This document shows, one piece after another, positions 1 through 15,000 of a stretch of 64,000 nucleotides of DNA. Made by a program: the position numbers and the translations under genes. How positions within the stretch are numbered: position 1 is the first letter of the stretch; the number at the start of each line of letters is the position of its first letter. Source of the stretch: Odiellus spinosus. Taxonomy: Eukaryota; Arthropoda; Arachnida; Opiliones; Phalangiidae. The notes beneath the pieces were generated by a model. The model did not search any database. It saw only the letters and a list, made by a program, of their open reading frames with translations, and was not told the DNA's origin. The stretch is taken from positions 8,351,907 to 8,415,906 of the forward strand of contig OY987234.1 of the NCBI GenBank assembly GCA_963920705.1, read 5' to 3'.

Positions 1-1166
1 GTTTGTAAAAAAAAAAAAAAAAAAATAGGGTGAGAGTCGAGGGCGCGTTATATTGGTTATTTTACACAAAAGGAACTTTTAGTTGGGGTTTTCTTTACCA
101 CGATTAAAAATTCCGATATTATTCGATTTGATCATTCATATTTGATGATCGAGGGAATGCAACGTTCTTTTGACTCCTCCAACAATTTTTATTGGAATTT
201 TTGTTTTCTTCTTCTTTATATTTCTCGTGTCTCCGTTTCCCACACCCTTCTTTTTCGTTGTTTGTTTGGAATAAACCGTGTACCTGTCACTGTACCCCGC
301 TTTCCTCAAAGGGATATCATAGGCACTACGTTCATCATTGGTTTTTCTCACGAGGGGCCAGTCACTCAGAGTAATCGGTGTACAGGCTGTACCTTTGACT
401 GTACTAAAATGACTACGCGTAATTTTAAAAAATCCCTGCCTTTGGCAGTGCTAAAATGGCTACGCGTAATCCCCTAATCGGTGTACAGGGGATCCGAGAG
501 TTATTAGTTCCCTCGTCGAATTGTAACCAGGAAAGTAAAAATTTTATTTTTCGCTGAGGGTCGTTTAACTTATATTTTCACAATATTACTAAAATAACTT
601 CCGTCACTGTTAAAGTCACGTAATACAAATGGAAGTTGAGTAGCATTTACGGAAAGATCGTTAAAAAACCATCCAAAAATATAGATATCACATTCAGGGC
701 TACCACATTTCCTATATTTTCTAATTTTTCGTGTATTTTCAATGTGTGCAGTTAAGTTTCCCTCTTTTTGTTCAAGATTATTTCGTACTGGCTCGTTTCC
801 ACTCCATGTTTTTATAGAGAAAAGGTTCTCAAAAACTCAAAAACTACAAAAATAAAGTGAAAAGATTTGGGAAAAATTGGGTTAAGTCGCTCAAGTGTCA
901 TATGCTTCACTGTTTTTAGAATCACCGAGGGGCCGAATATTAGCAAGAATTTGTACAGGATTTTGATATCAACGATTATTTTTTAGAGTTTTCGCTATAT
1001 TTATGAAGTTATTTCGAAATCTTGAAATCACGACTTATAGAAGCGCTCGCTTAATGCTTTCGAATACTTTTATCATAAACTATCCATTGGTAAATTGCGC
1101 CCTATAAGAATTAAACTATCAATAGCCAATAGTTTTGTAAGAACTTTCCATTTCCAATGAGAAATA

Positions 1167-1446
1167 GTCCTGGTCGATTTCCAAAACCGGAAGTCTAGAG
1201 ACCCTCGCGAAAATTTTGGCGGGTAAAACTTTTTGTCACGTGATCGTCCGCCATCTTTTTGTAGTGTGAAAATAGCGACAGACTAACCAACGCCTCCCAT
1301 ATTTTATCATATAGGAGGCTTTGGACTAACAACTTGAATTTGGTTTGTGGGAAATAAAATTAGAAATAGTCTGGCAGCCTGTTACTACAAAAAGATGGCG
1401 GCGCGGCTATGAGACAAGCGCCCATTTCCGGCAAATCGACCAGGAC
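1167..1446. mobile_element. MITE with TA duplication (mariner/Tc1-like ends)
   Basis: Inverted ends GTCCTGGTCGATTT and AAATCGACCAGGAC flank the element, with TA on both sides (1165-1166 and 1447-1448). A second inverted pair lies inside (CGCCATCTTTTTGTAGT near 1249 and its complement near 1383). No coding capacity. TA duplication and size fit a non-autonomous mariner/Tc1-type element; the superfamily is inferred. Confidence 0.75.
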
Positions 1447-2256
1447 TATAACCAATAGATTGAACTTAGATAAAAATCGTAATAACCCGCATTCCCTTCC
1501 TATATGATTTTAGAGCAAATATTTCTAAAATTCGAACAATTTGTATACAAATTTTCATAAATAGAACTCCTAGATACTTAAAATTCTTTGGATAAAAAGG
1601 TTACGTACTGTATTAGAGAAATATTAGCAAAGGGGTGGGGACAATTTTTCTATATATTTAAAATCGTAAGCGGGTTGTTCTTTATCAATGGGTCGAACCT
1701 GTTGGGGCATGTACTCCCGGGCTAGGCTGCAGGTGAAAAAGGACCCTTGAGAGTTTCCACAGGTGGAAACGAGCTTGCGAATTTCGCACGAGTCATCTCC
1801 TCCTCCCCCGTTCCCCTACCTCACAATCTCTCCTCGCCACTCTCTCTCTCTTTCTCTGTTCTTCCAACTCAACTTTTCTCTACCGTTCCTCCTTAGTAGT
1901 TCCAGAAGAATATATATATTTGTCCAAAATGAGTTTGCAATCTAGTTGTAGGTTGGGATTTATCCCTTTACTAGTATTGTTTTTTCAAGGGTAAGTCTAG
2001 AATACTAGCAACGTTAAAACAAGCTAACAACAAGATTACACTCGCTGATTATCTAATACACTAACTTGTCGTCCATAACTCTCTGTATATCTCTGTACTT
2101 TTTATTTTAACTTGGGAACGGAAGTTAAAAAGTCTTAACACGCGCCTCAGTGCCCTAATAGCAACAACGAAAATACTTCCGGCCGAGTTTTCTCGTCGAA
2201 ACTATGTTGTTATGCGATTTTTCATAAAGTTTCGATACCCCCTTTCCGAGGGGTCC

Positions 2257-2390
2257 CGACACTCTTGAATTCGCTGTACACCTAAGTTCAGCTTTGACAG
2301 TACATTGAGTTCGAACTCTTTTGAACTCAGACTTCAGCTTTGATAGTGAAAAAGTTAAAAAATTTTGTACACCTGATTTCGCAAGGTCTT
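2257..2390 (+). repeat. Dispersed inverted-repeat element, copy 1
   Basis: Shares ACACTC..GAATTCGCTGTACA, TTTAGCTTTGACAGT-like and GAGTTCGAACTCTT blocks with the reverse complement of 4493-4640. Ends are themselves inverted (GACACTC...TGTACA against its complement), so it looks like a small MITE. Confidence 0.65.
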
Positions 2391-4492
2391 CCCCCTCGCC
2401 CCTTTCTCCCCTAAAGAGAGTTTCTTGTAAACTTTTGATCTACTTTAAATCAACGTTTTGGGCTGATTATATCGGATTATAACTACATATTGTATCGTCT
2501 TTTACGCGAAACTCTATGGTCGTTGTTATTATAATAGGCTACTAATTATAATTAGGCTCATTCTTCGTGGGAGTAGATTTTTTTATTTATTTATTTAAAA
2601 CAACTGCTACGCCAAATAATTAAAATTATTACCGTTTGGTAATAATTGCTTTTGTCTCTAACTAATGAGCAATTATTCAATTTGTAATAATTTTGTGATA
2701 CTCGTCCTTCAGTAACTTTTTTTATCAATTTGTTCCTCTTATCATACTATCTATTTGTTATTCTAATTGACGGTTACAAAATATCTAGACAAGATATTGA
2801 TTAAAAATGAGGTCCTTATAATATTAGTACTAAGAGATTAGACGGCTATTGTCTAACATCTTTATTTTAGATGAAATTGGTAAACAATATTTTACAAAAA
2901 GCCAAAACGGAAGAAGGCTATTTCTACTTTGACGTGACATCTTCCAAATATCCTAGTTTCGATCCAATTTTATATATAAAACGCCTCCCTCTCGAAAGTG
3001 TAGCCCTGGGAGAGGGTTTTTTTTTTTTTTTTTTTTTTTTAAATATGTTTTCAAAACTACTTTTATTATTACAAAATTTAACATTACATATTATGCTTCA
3101 CATCTTTCGTTACATTGCTAACATCCATAGTTTCATAGGATAAAACATTGCGCGTTGTAACGTTTACTTATGGTACTATTTTAAAAGATTTCTGTGTCTT
3201 AGTCGTAGGATGAAAATCTTGGTTTAATTCGTACTGAAATCTGGAAGTTACCTTTCAATGTAGTTCATCTCAGCATTAATATTCAGCGTAACCCTAGTTA
3301 TTTAAATCGCAATTATGCTTATCATTTTTTTACATCTTGAAATATGTTATTGGGATGAACTATACTTCATATTAGTCTGTGATTTCAATTCGTATAAAAC
3401 TGAGAGTCATTTAAAATCTAGCCACGGTTTCCATATATAGATAGGTATCCATCTTATTGTATACTCCTTTTGAAACGAATCGTAAATACGTCTTTTCCAT
3501 TGCTTTAAACTCTGTATGTTGTCTAGTCCATTCCACTCGGAGTTGACATCGTATAAGAACCTAATACTTGGCTGTAAGAATTGAAATTTTAGGGTAAGAT
3601 ATGAGAGTTTTGTTTTAACGGAGCTGAAAACTTCGGGTGGAATATACTTAGTGCGTGGTTGAATAAAAAAAAAGTGGGAAACCGCTCCGCGCGCCCCTTT
3701 AGGAAGGCTTCCCAGCTCGGTTATATATAGTTTGCTTTTCTCTCTCTCTCTTTTCTCTGTTTTTCCTCCCGCTCCTCCTCCTCCTCTTTACGACAGCGTG
3801 GGAATATTGCCGGCTGTATCACCTCTCTCTCTCCGTCCCCCATGCTAAACGCACTGCACTCCCTTCTCCTCTCCACTTTTCTCCTTTTCTCTTTCGTTTC
3901 TCTCTCGCTCTCTGGAGTCTCCACTTAAAGGGAGACTTACAAGGAAAAATATTATTTTTTAATCGATTCATTAGAATGCAATTGTACTCTTATTTTAAAT
4001 GCATTATTTCATCTTTAAAAGGCATCACTCCCGAAACTCTCTGGTCCTTGTTCATTCTAGGCCTTGGAATTCATTTAAACCGTTTCAAAACGTTTCGCTA
4101 GAGTCGTGTGAACGGGAAACCGACTTTTCTCGAATCGATTTGATTCGATTTCTCGAAACTGCTTCGGGAACCAGTTTCATACCGGTTCGGTTTCAACAAC
4201 CGATAGCTGAAGTTACAATAAATCTATTTGTAAAGATAATGTGGGAACGCATGACGCCTGAAGCGATTCCTGGCGATTTAAATACTGGTTTGATTTTACC
4301 GTTTCAAATCGATTAAGAAATGCTAGTGTGACCGTAGCTAAAGATATAGCTTAGTTAGTACACATGCATGGATTAGTGCAAGGATTAAGAGATAATAATT
4401 TACAATATCATGCCTAGAATTTATGTGAAATATCAAAAGAAATTCCCAAAACATTTCAGTAATATTCCCGAGGATGTTTTTATCAAGGGGGC

Positions 4493-4640
4493 AGACACTC
4501 GCGAACTCAGGTGTACAAAATTTTTGTACTCTTTGCCCTATCAAAGCTGAACTCAGAGTTCATAAGAGTTCGAACTCAATGCACTGTCAAAGCTAAATTC
4601 ATTGAACTAAGTTGTACAGCGAATTCGAGTGTCTGACTCC
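4493..4640 (-). repeat. Dispersed inverted-repeat element, copy 2 (opposite orientation)
   Basis: Reverse-complement copy of 2257-2390, with AGAGTTCGAACTC-like core, CTGTCAAAGCTAAA and GTACAGCGAATTCGAGTGTC blocks. The two copies face each other about 2.1 kb apart. Confidence 0.65.
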
Positions 4641-7324
4641 TCGATCTATACTCCCTTTTCGTACTGCTGAATACTTACTCAGATACGTCATCACTTTACT
4701 ACAGTCAAAACTGCAGGCTAGTTCACCGATTACCTGAAATAAGCTACTAGTGAGTTTAGATGATGGTGCCACTGGTTAGGAAAAGTATAGGAAAAACAGA
4801 AGTCGTAATATTGTTAATGAGGGCTTTAAAATTGACTGTTGCATAGTGAAATGGAAGTATAATAATAATAATAAAAAAAAAAAAAAAAAATGGTCATAGA
4901 ACTTTTTTGATCTATAGGTCAGGAGAAACTTTGATATTTTGTGAAATTTTTCTGACAGTTCTCAGTATTATTTTAATTAATGAGACTAGTATTTAATGGT
5001 TTAACCTCCAAAATAATAATAAAAAAAAAAGGGAAACCACTGAGCACGCGCACTCCTTTTAAATATAGCTAACACCGTGTTAGTTGGCTTGAAATGACCC
5101 CAAAGATTTCACTCCCCAAAAATGTTTTAAATCTTGAAATATAATCAGTCTCATTAATAAAATAATTTAAATCACCATGATTAATAAATACAATATAAAG
5201 ATCTTTTTTTAATAAGCTCGACCTTTAAATTCGATTAAAAAATATTGTTTTTGTAGAAATCAATTGCATCATTTTACAAGTATTGTGTCTGAGAGTTAAA
5301 ATAATTCCTAGTCACTCTCCCTTAACTCGCCGCGTTTCTCCCGATCTGTATGGCTCTCTCTCTCCTTCATCGTTTTCCACTGGCCCACTCGGCTTGGAGC
5401 TCCCGATGTTGTCCAGTCTATTTTCTATAAGTATATGGAGAACCTATTTTCAAGCTTCTTCTCTCCATTCTTTATTGTCTACACCCTCCACTTGTATGTT
5501 CTTTCTATTTCGGTTCAATTCAATCATAGTGTTTCTACTTATATTTCAGTAGGGTTTTTGTAAACATCATGTTTTATTTCGCGATATCTTTTACACTACT
5601 TTACAAACGTAACGTTCGACTAAAGATTATTGTCCTGTCTAACTTAATTTGTCAGCGAGCACAAAGGTAGTCCCGTTAAATTTCTAACTAAACAATAGAG
5701 ATAACGTATTGAAATAAAAGATACATTTTTAATCCAATGAAAAAGAAAGCCTTTGAATATGATCTAATCTTTTCTCTCCTGATATAGTCGAAAATCTTCG
5801 TATCAGAACGTAGGCTTAGCTCATTCAATATCAGTTTGAAAGATCGAACTACTTATATCCCACGAGATTTAACTTTTTGTATTTATACATGTAGCCTTTC
5901 ATACTATTGCAAACTGTTGTCCATCGGCCCTAGGGAACTAATGGGGTGGGGCTCGTAAATTGAACTGGACATTGATCCATTTTTTTTTTTTTACTTCAGC
6001 AGCCTTTTGAGATCGTCCTCTTTCGCTTCTCTCCCCCTTGTCTTTTCTTGGTCCAATTGTTTCTGATGACACGGATGATTAAATAGATGATTGTTTCCAG
6101 CCCTATTGTTAAGTCCTTTATGTACTATCTCGCTCTCGTCGTTCTTTGTATAGTACACCCCACTCTTTAATGAAAAAAATAAATGTATTTGGTTCTATTT
6201 TTTGCTTTACTTGGTTTTGATCCACTTGTTGGAGAAATTTATAAGCTGGGAAGACTTCCGTTTTCTATATTTTATTTATTTTGGCCCTGGGAAGAAATGC
6301 CTTGTTTTAACATCTGCTATAATCCTTTTCCTTTGTTATTTAACTTGGATGAATCTGGGAATTTCTATACGCGGGCATATTCGGAATAGATGTACTTTTA
6401 GTTAAACGTTGTAGTTTTTAGGCCTATTTTTGTCTATTTTAAAATGTATTTTCTTCTCTTACTAAATTAAATAAATTATAAGTTGTTTTAGGGTAATTAA
6501 AGACATAAAAAAATTAACTGTAGTTGAACGTCCGAGATAAATTGTTGAAATAAATCGTTTGCCCCTTTAAAATTGTTTCAACCGTCGTACATTCGTGTTC
6601 AGGGCAAAGCTACTTTCCAGGGGAGCATGTTTTAGTGCTTTTCCCTTCTGGCCCTTGTAGAAGTGTTCGACTCGCCATGCAATGAAGTTCGAGAAGAAGA
6701 TAACTATCCTTCTTAATGGGAAAGTTTAATCTTTCTAAAGTTTTGGATACTTTAGTATTTGTAATTTTGTTGAAATAGTTTTACTAAAGGTTGCATTTTG
6801 GTTATCTTGATTATTTAAAAAGTAAATTTTTGGTCATTTGCGCTTCAAACTTTTGGTACAATTATGTATTATGGAATCTTTAACCCACCCCTATACATTG
6901 CATTCGGAAATGCATTGAATTATATTTTAAGTTGGGTTCAGCTAGAACTCTTCACAATGGACCACCTATCTTAATAGATGAACTTGAATAATAAAACAGA
7001 ACGTTCTAATGGCAAACAGTGCGGGCAAAAGTAGAAACTAACAAAACCCCTTTCGCGTCAGCTATGAATATGTTAGTTCCTTCTTCAGCCATCACTGTTT
7101 GGGCCCTTAGGGGACGCTTATGAATGACTGGTTTTGATATTCATCTCTGTCTATTAAGATTGGTGTCAAATGTTAATAGGTCTAAGGTTAGATTTGATTC
7201 AGTTAGGACAGAGTTATTATTCTTCAAAATGCCTGCTTTCAATTAGTGTGGATTTTGCCTTGAACCCATCCACTACTCTTTAAAATAGCTCTTGTTTCAA
7301 GATTGATTTTTAAATCTTATTTCT

Positions 7325-7363
<39 letters not shown>

Positions 7364-7366
7364 CAG

Positions 7367-9757
<2,391 letters not shown>

Positions 9758-10790
9758 TTGATAATCGCGTTTTGACCGTTTAAACAAAAACGAGGAACTG
9801 AAATTAAATTTTTGAATTTTCAGAGTCGCGTTCTTAGACAATCTTGAACAATTTTAATATTTTATACATTATATGCAAAAGTTGAAAAAGTAGTTCACGA
9901 TGAGATGAAAAAGTCGTTCATGACAAGTTGATGACGAAAAAAAGCCCAAAAAGAACTTTAATCCTAAATTAAAGTAACCGTAATAATGTTAACAAATTAA
10001 AATAGGTCCCAAAAACATTAGCTATATTAGTTTTTAACTTATTTCAACTTTTTTTAAGAAAACAAACGGTAACCATAAATTTAGCGGCTTTTTTTTTTTA
10101 CGGGTTTATATATTATTTAACGAATTTTATTTTATTTTTAAAAAAAAAATTAAAGTTAAAAAAAATATAATTATTAGCATGATTCAACGTATTTTACCGT
10201 TAAATTGAAATGGCTTTTACAAATAATATAACAAAATTAGTAAATTAGAATATTCGGAACTTTATTACGGTTGGGACACAATCTTTTTTCAGGATCAGTT
10301 CATTAGTTTTGTGTAAAATATTTAAATACTTCAAAACGAGTATGTTTTAAAAAAATCAATTAAAATTTACCTTATTTACGGTATTTTGAAAAATAAACTT
10401 TAAATAGCGTTAAGGGTTGCGGAAAAGAAACTAAAAAGCACCCTAGAATAAAGATATTTGTAAAATATTTATGTACAGTTTGCACCGAAAAAAAAACAAC
10501 AAAAACGTTTTAAATTGTTAAAAAAAAAAAATTTGTGGGATAAGTGATGTAATTAGTTTTATTTTGGCCTTTTTATCTTAGTTTTTACTTTTAGTTTGGC
10601 TAAAACTGGGTAAAAACTTATATACGGGGATTGTAACCGTAAAAAAGTATGCCTCCACGAAGCCGAGAATGGTTATAGTTGTATTAACATTTTCGATGAA
10701 AAAAAATTATACAAGCGCATTCCACAAGAAAAAATAAGGCCACGCACTTTTATTTATGAATGAAATATAAAAATATTTTATTGAATTATG

Positions 10791-10821
<31 letters not shown>

Positions 10822-10847
10822 GTTTCATCTATTGTAATATTACTTAA

Positions 10848-11362
10848 AGGGAAACTTGTACAAATGGAACATCTTTTGAATTTTTTTTCGGAATCATCAT
10901 GGCAGAATTTTATGACACTTTTTCGGCTTTCTAAGTAATTCCTTAAATGCCCTTGTAATGTCCTAACATTAAAGGCCCTATCTGCTCTGAAATTTGCCCC
11001 TTTAAAATGCTCTTCCCTTACGCACGCAGCCTAGCTTTGACTGTACAGTTTGTTTTGTACAACGTCGTCTGTTAAGTTAGAAAAGAAGGACTTTAATTAA
11101 AGGGGATTTGAAAATCGCAGATAGTCCCTTTAAAAGAATAGCCCGGCGTTTGATGCATAAGACCTTGGCCGTCAAATGCCGGCCTATCCTATTATTGTTA
11201 GGACATTACAAGCACTGTTGAAGGTTGAAATAATGATTGGCCCAAATCTATATTTAGTTTATTTACTTTTCAAATTTTACCAAACTTTAAAAATTCCCCA
11301 AAAATTCTCGACTACCATGTTTTGGCATATGGTGATTCCGAAAATAAATTCCAAGTTTCCCT
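10848..11362. mobile_element. TTAA-flanked MITE, host of a nested element
   Basis: Ends AGGGAAACTTG and CAAGTTTCCCT are inverted and flanked by TTAA (10844-10847 and 11363-11366). Subterminal CGGAATCATCATGG pairs with CATATGGTGATTCCG. No coding capacity. A second TTAA element is inserted at 10973-11129. Confidence 0.8.
10973..11129 (+). mobile_element. TTAA MITE family B, copy 1 (nested)
   Basis: 157 bp, flanked by TTAA on both sides. Begins AGGCCCTATCTGCTCTGA and ends CGCAGATAGTCCCT (complement AGGGACTATCTGCG). Same family as 18512-18666, 35578-35717 and the diverged pieces at 53240-53475. Confidence 0.85.
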
Positions 11363-11834
11363 TTAAGCTATTATAGCATTCCATATTTTTTGAGGTGCTG
11401 ATCTAAATTGGATATATTGAATAGCTAAACTTTACCAATTAGAATTCCACCTTAGTATATATCTAAAATGATTGAGTTAATAAAGTAATACCCGGGATCA
11501 GTGATTCTCAGTTTTGGAATTAAAAAAACGGATCTAAGCAAATTTAAGCAATTAATGCTTAAATGTCCAAGCCTGGTCCAGGAAGAATTTGTCAGGTTGA
11601 CTTCAAAAATTTACAATTTGCCCATTCCAAAACGGTTTCAAAGTCTTGTGTGAACGCAGCTTTTATATATTTTAAGGTTAAACAAAATATACTGTAGTGT
11701 AGAGGGACCCACGACAAAATCACAAACATCATAGGTTTTTCCTTGAGATATAAAATTCCCGGCTAATATTTAGTTTGCTGTATGCGCATAGGAGATGGCG
11801 CTATGGTTGTAGTATGTAGACTTAGGGAAGAGAC

Positions 11835-11907
11835 TAGTTCAATGCTGGACAAACTAGAGGGCCGCAGATCGAAGTGCCGGGAATTTAGCCACCATCGGTT
11901 TGAGTCC
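11835..11907 (+). repeat. tRNA-derived SINE-like unit (pol III A and B boxes)
   Basis: A-box-like TAGTTCAATGC at 11835-11845 and B-box-like GGTTTGAGTCC at 11897-11907, 51 nt apart. It does not fold as an obvious intact tRNA, so a SINE head or tRNA pseudogene is more likely. Confidence 0.45.
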
Positions 11908-12040
11908 CTCTACAGTATCGTGTGTGTCGTCGTCTGACGTCTGCTAAAATAGTATTCAGTTAGAGACCCATGCTTTGTTCGGTGGGAAAAGTCGTTTTAA
12001 TTATTGTTTTAAATTCTGAATTTTTAATTAAATAGATGAA

Positions 12041-15000
12041 ATGTCTGAAGTAGCTTTTATAGAAGTAAGCGCTCTGCAAGACTCGTCCGATCTCTGGAAA
12101 GAAATACATCTTAATACTGGTAATTAAATATGAATTTCTTATCCTCACTCATTCGGATCATCATCATTCTTAACTCTCTAAGCCTAATTTTTTAAAAAAT
12201 TCTTAAGCCTTTGATTCTATCAAAACAAAAATTAAATTGACTCTTTTCAAGTCTTTTGTGGGGAAATTTCCATTTTTATGTCATGTCATTTAAATAGGTG
12301 CTGCCCAAAGTACTCTTCAAGATATAAAATTACCGGAATCTGCTGGAGGATACGTGTATTTAGATAGTCATGTTTTGGGTTCCCCTACGAGTAACCGGAG
12401 TATATATTGGTGTGTGCTTTAAAAGGTTTGGTAATTTATTAACTTTTGATAATCACTACCCCATCTTCCTATCATCAAAGGAGACACAATGATAATATCT
12501 TGGAATTGGTGGAAATGTCATTGGATATCAACTTGACGGGCAATCATGTTAGAATTCATTTCCAACACACTCCTGTCTTAGAGGGTATATCGATTCACGA
12601 AACCCAACACAAAGTGGTTATTCTGGTAGCTACAGTATCCAGCGTTCACAAGTTGCTTTTCAATCATCCGAGGAAACTGAGCGCATCATTTGCTTCCTCC
12701 CAATATTCTTTACCATCAATATTTTGCGATGTTTCAGCCTCATCCCTATGGGACGCTAGCAGTGTTCATTTATTGAATCATTCTGGCAGCGGATTTTCTT
12801 TACCTCATACCTCCGCTACGTGTTTAAGACAAAATAACGACGCAGTTTTTGTCCTGACCAATAATACGGGAGTTCTTCTAGTCATTTGTATGCCTCACAG
12901 TGGAGGAGGAGTTCATACTTTTGAGATGAAACAATCTTCGGTTATGTCGCGATTATGGAATGGAATCGTCCCTTCATCGATTAGGTAAGTAAAAAACTTA
13001 AAGCTAATCTTTCATTTTCCTAGCAATGTTTGATGTCATTTTTAACAGAGGAACCCAAGAAGGAGAAGATATGACTTTAACCTTAGAATGTCATGATACC
13101 GCAAATGATTGCCTTATTTTTGCTCTTTGCAAAGATTTGCGTCTTCGTATTTGGTCTCTAGAGAAACAAGAATGTTTACTCTCATTCTTAGTTTTGGACT
13201 ATTGCAAGGATATAAACGGTGGTGGAAATTCTTGGACTCTTTCTGGTAATTTTTTTTTAAAATCTATATCTTACGATATATTAATGAGCCATAAATAATT
13301 TTAGGACGACATCCTTGCTTGAGATTATCTTATTCCCCTGAGAGTGGACTTTACGTCGCTATTTATATTAAATTACCGGAACTGAGCCAGTTTTGCGTCT
13401 TTCAACCGGTGATAGCCAATGGACAGTATCAGTTAGTCCTTGTAACTTCTTTCTGTGCTCCTGAGGTAAAAAAACAATGAAAAATTTACCCTACAAATCT
13501 AAAATTAAATTTTTTAGTACAATATGATCGACTTTCGAATAACTGAAAGTCAGCTTTGGACGCTATGGTTCGACAATGACAGCGAACCAGTTATTTTATT
13601 TCGAAATCTTCAAGTGTGAGTTCATTTTAATTTTCTTAGTTGATTCACAAATATATATAAATATATATAATTTTTTTTTGCTTAATTTCGAAAGAGAATC
13701 GGGTCGATTAAGTTCTAGTTCGTGGATTGATGTTGATTTGACTCCAACGTCTCAAGAAATAACTCCCACGGTTGGTCAACTCGATCCCAGGGAAGTGTAT
13801 ATGCAAGAGATATTTTATCCGGGGAGATTTTCCGTCACTACCATCAATAAAGCCATCAGCGTAAGTTATAAATTTATTAATTTGATTTTCGCTCATTAAA
13901 TACTTAATAAAATGATATTATTATCCCTAGATATATTGCCGTGCTGCAGATTCTAGTATTAGAGGATCGAGTTTAGCCACTAAACCTGAGCAATTAAGGG
14001 ATAAAGTGACCTCCGCTGTTGAGAATGAGGTTAGAAAAATCAGATAGATGAAACAAAAACATTGAAGAAATTAAATTTGTAATTGTTCGTAACTAAGAAC
14101 AAATTGAAGCAGGATACTTCAGTCAGTGTCCTCCCATACTTCACTCTAAAACGGCGTCTTCTTATTTATCGGCCAATTTTGATCTAGGAGCCAACTTCTC
14201 CATTGATCTAAGTTGATATTGTTAAGGTGGACCAATAAATAAGCAGATGCAGTTTTATTATAGTATTCAACGATGATACAGAGAGAGACTAAAGCCAAAT
14301 TTGTAATTTATATTCTTTGATTGTTTTATTTATTTTTTTTTTTTTTCATTCAGATCTTATCGAAAGCTAATGAGAATGAACTATCTGACGATGATTATCT
14401 GGAACTTCAAATGGAATGTTGGGAAAGATTTTTCTCATATTGCGTGCAATATAACGAAGTTGGAGTCAAAGTATTAGGATTGGTTGCTGATTCTTGCTCT
14501 GGATTGGTCTCATTGATAAGAAAAGTTGTTTTATTTCTTTGAATTCCTAACTTTTTAATCCCAGTTTATTAAAATTTGTGAACTCTGATCCTTTTTAGAG
14601 CACAATATCAATTCTGAGACCTTGTGATCCTCTGGAGTGTCTCATTTTAAGCGATTCTATTAACGCCGTACCTGAAACTTGGATGAAAAATATGTCGTTT
14701 ATAGCTGGTGGTTTGCCTTTAGTTGGTTAGTTGATCCAAAACAACGAGGATAAAATTTTATTAATTTAACCAAGTTTCAAACCCTTCTAAGAATCAACAA
14801 TATCGAGAAGCATACTGGTGTTATTGAAATGCGTAGAGATAATAGGAGAATCTACCAATGAAGATATGCTGGCCATCTTTGATCACGAACTCTATCATCT
14901 TAGTTCTCCGGAATCTTTGGCCTCGGATGTTACCAATGAACTTATTCACGAGTACAAGCTCTATTTCGCTCTTAACTATTTAATTTATAAAACTTAAACT

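Larger units (their letters stand above)
236..4248. promoter_or_regulatory. Four CSL (YGTGRGAAM) consensus sites upstream of the CSL gene
   Basis: Exact matches to YGTGRGAAM at 236-244 (minus, TGTGGGAAA), 344-352 (minus, CGTGAGAAA), 1346-1354 (plus, TGTGGGAAA, inside a MITE) and 4240-4248 (plus, TGTGGGAAC). About 0.4-0.5 would be expected by chance in this length at even base composition. Possible autoregulation is inferred, by analogy with the autoregulated fly Su(H) gene. Confidence 0.35.
1..7366. other. 5' flank and/or first intron(s) of the CSL gene; no coding gene recognised
   Basis: I found no convincing protein-coding exon apart from whatever encodes the CSL N-terminus, which must end one base into a codon. 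The stretch holds a 280-bp TA-flanked inverted-repeat element (1167-1446), a repeat present in opposite orientations at about 2257-2390 and 4493-4640, several poly-A/T runs, a CT-rich block at 3738-3920 just after a TATATATA stretch (3721-3729), and four matches to the CSL binding consensus. Open frames here are short and look random. Confidence 0.6.
9758..12040. other. CSL 3' UTR / intergenic / NUP160 5' region
   Basis: AT-rich with long A and T runs (for example 10790-10818). Contains nested TTAA-flanked MITEs (10848-11362 and 10973-11129) and a tRNA-derived SINE-like unit (11835-11907) near the NUP160 start. No coding exon seen. Confidence 0.7.

Noticed and set aside
1763..1945. Short Ser/Pro-rich open frame as CSL first exon
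   Set aside because: No family resemblance and no donor leaving phase 1 that I could justify.
3721..3924. Minus-strand Glu/Arg-rich frame
   Set aside because: It is the complement of a CT-rich tract; low complexity, no homology recognised.
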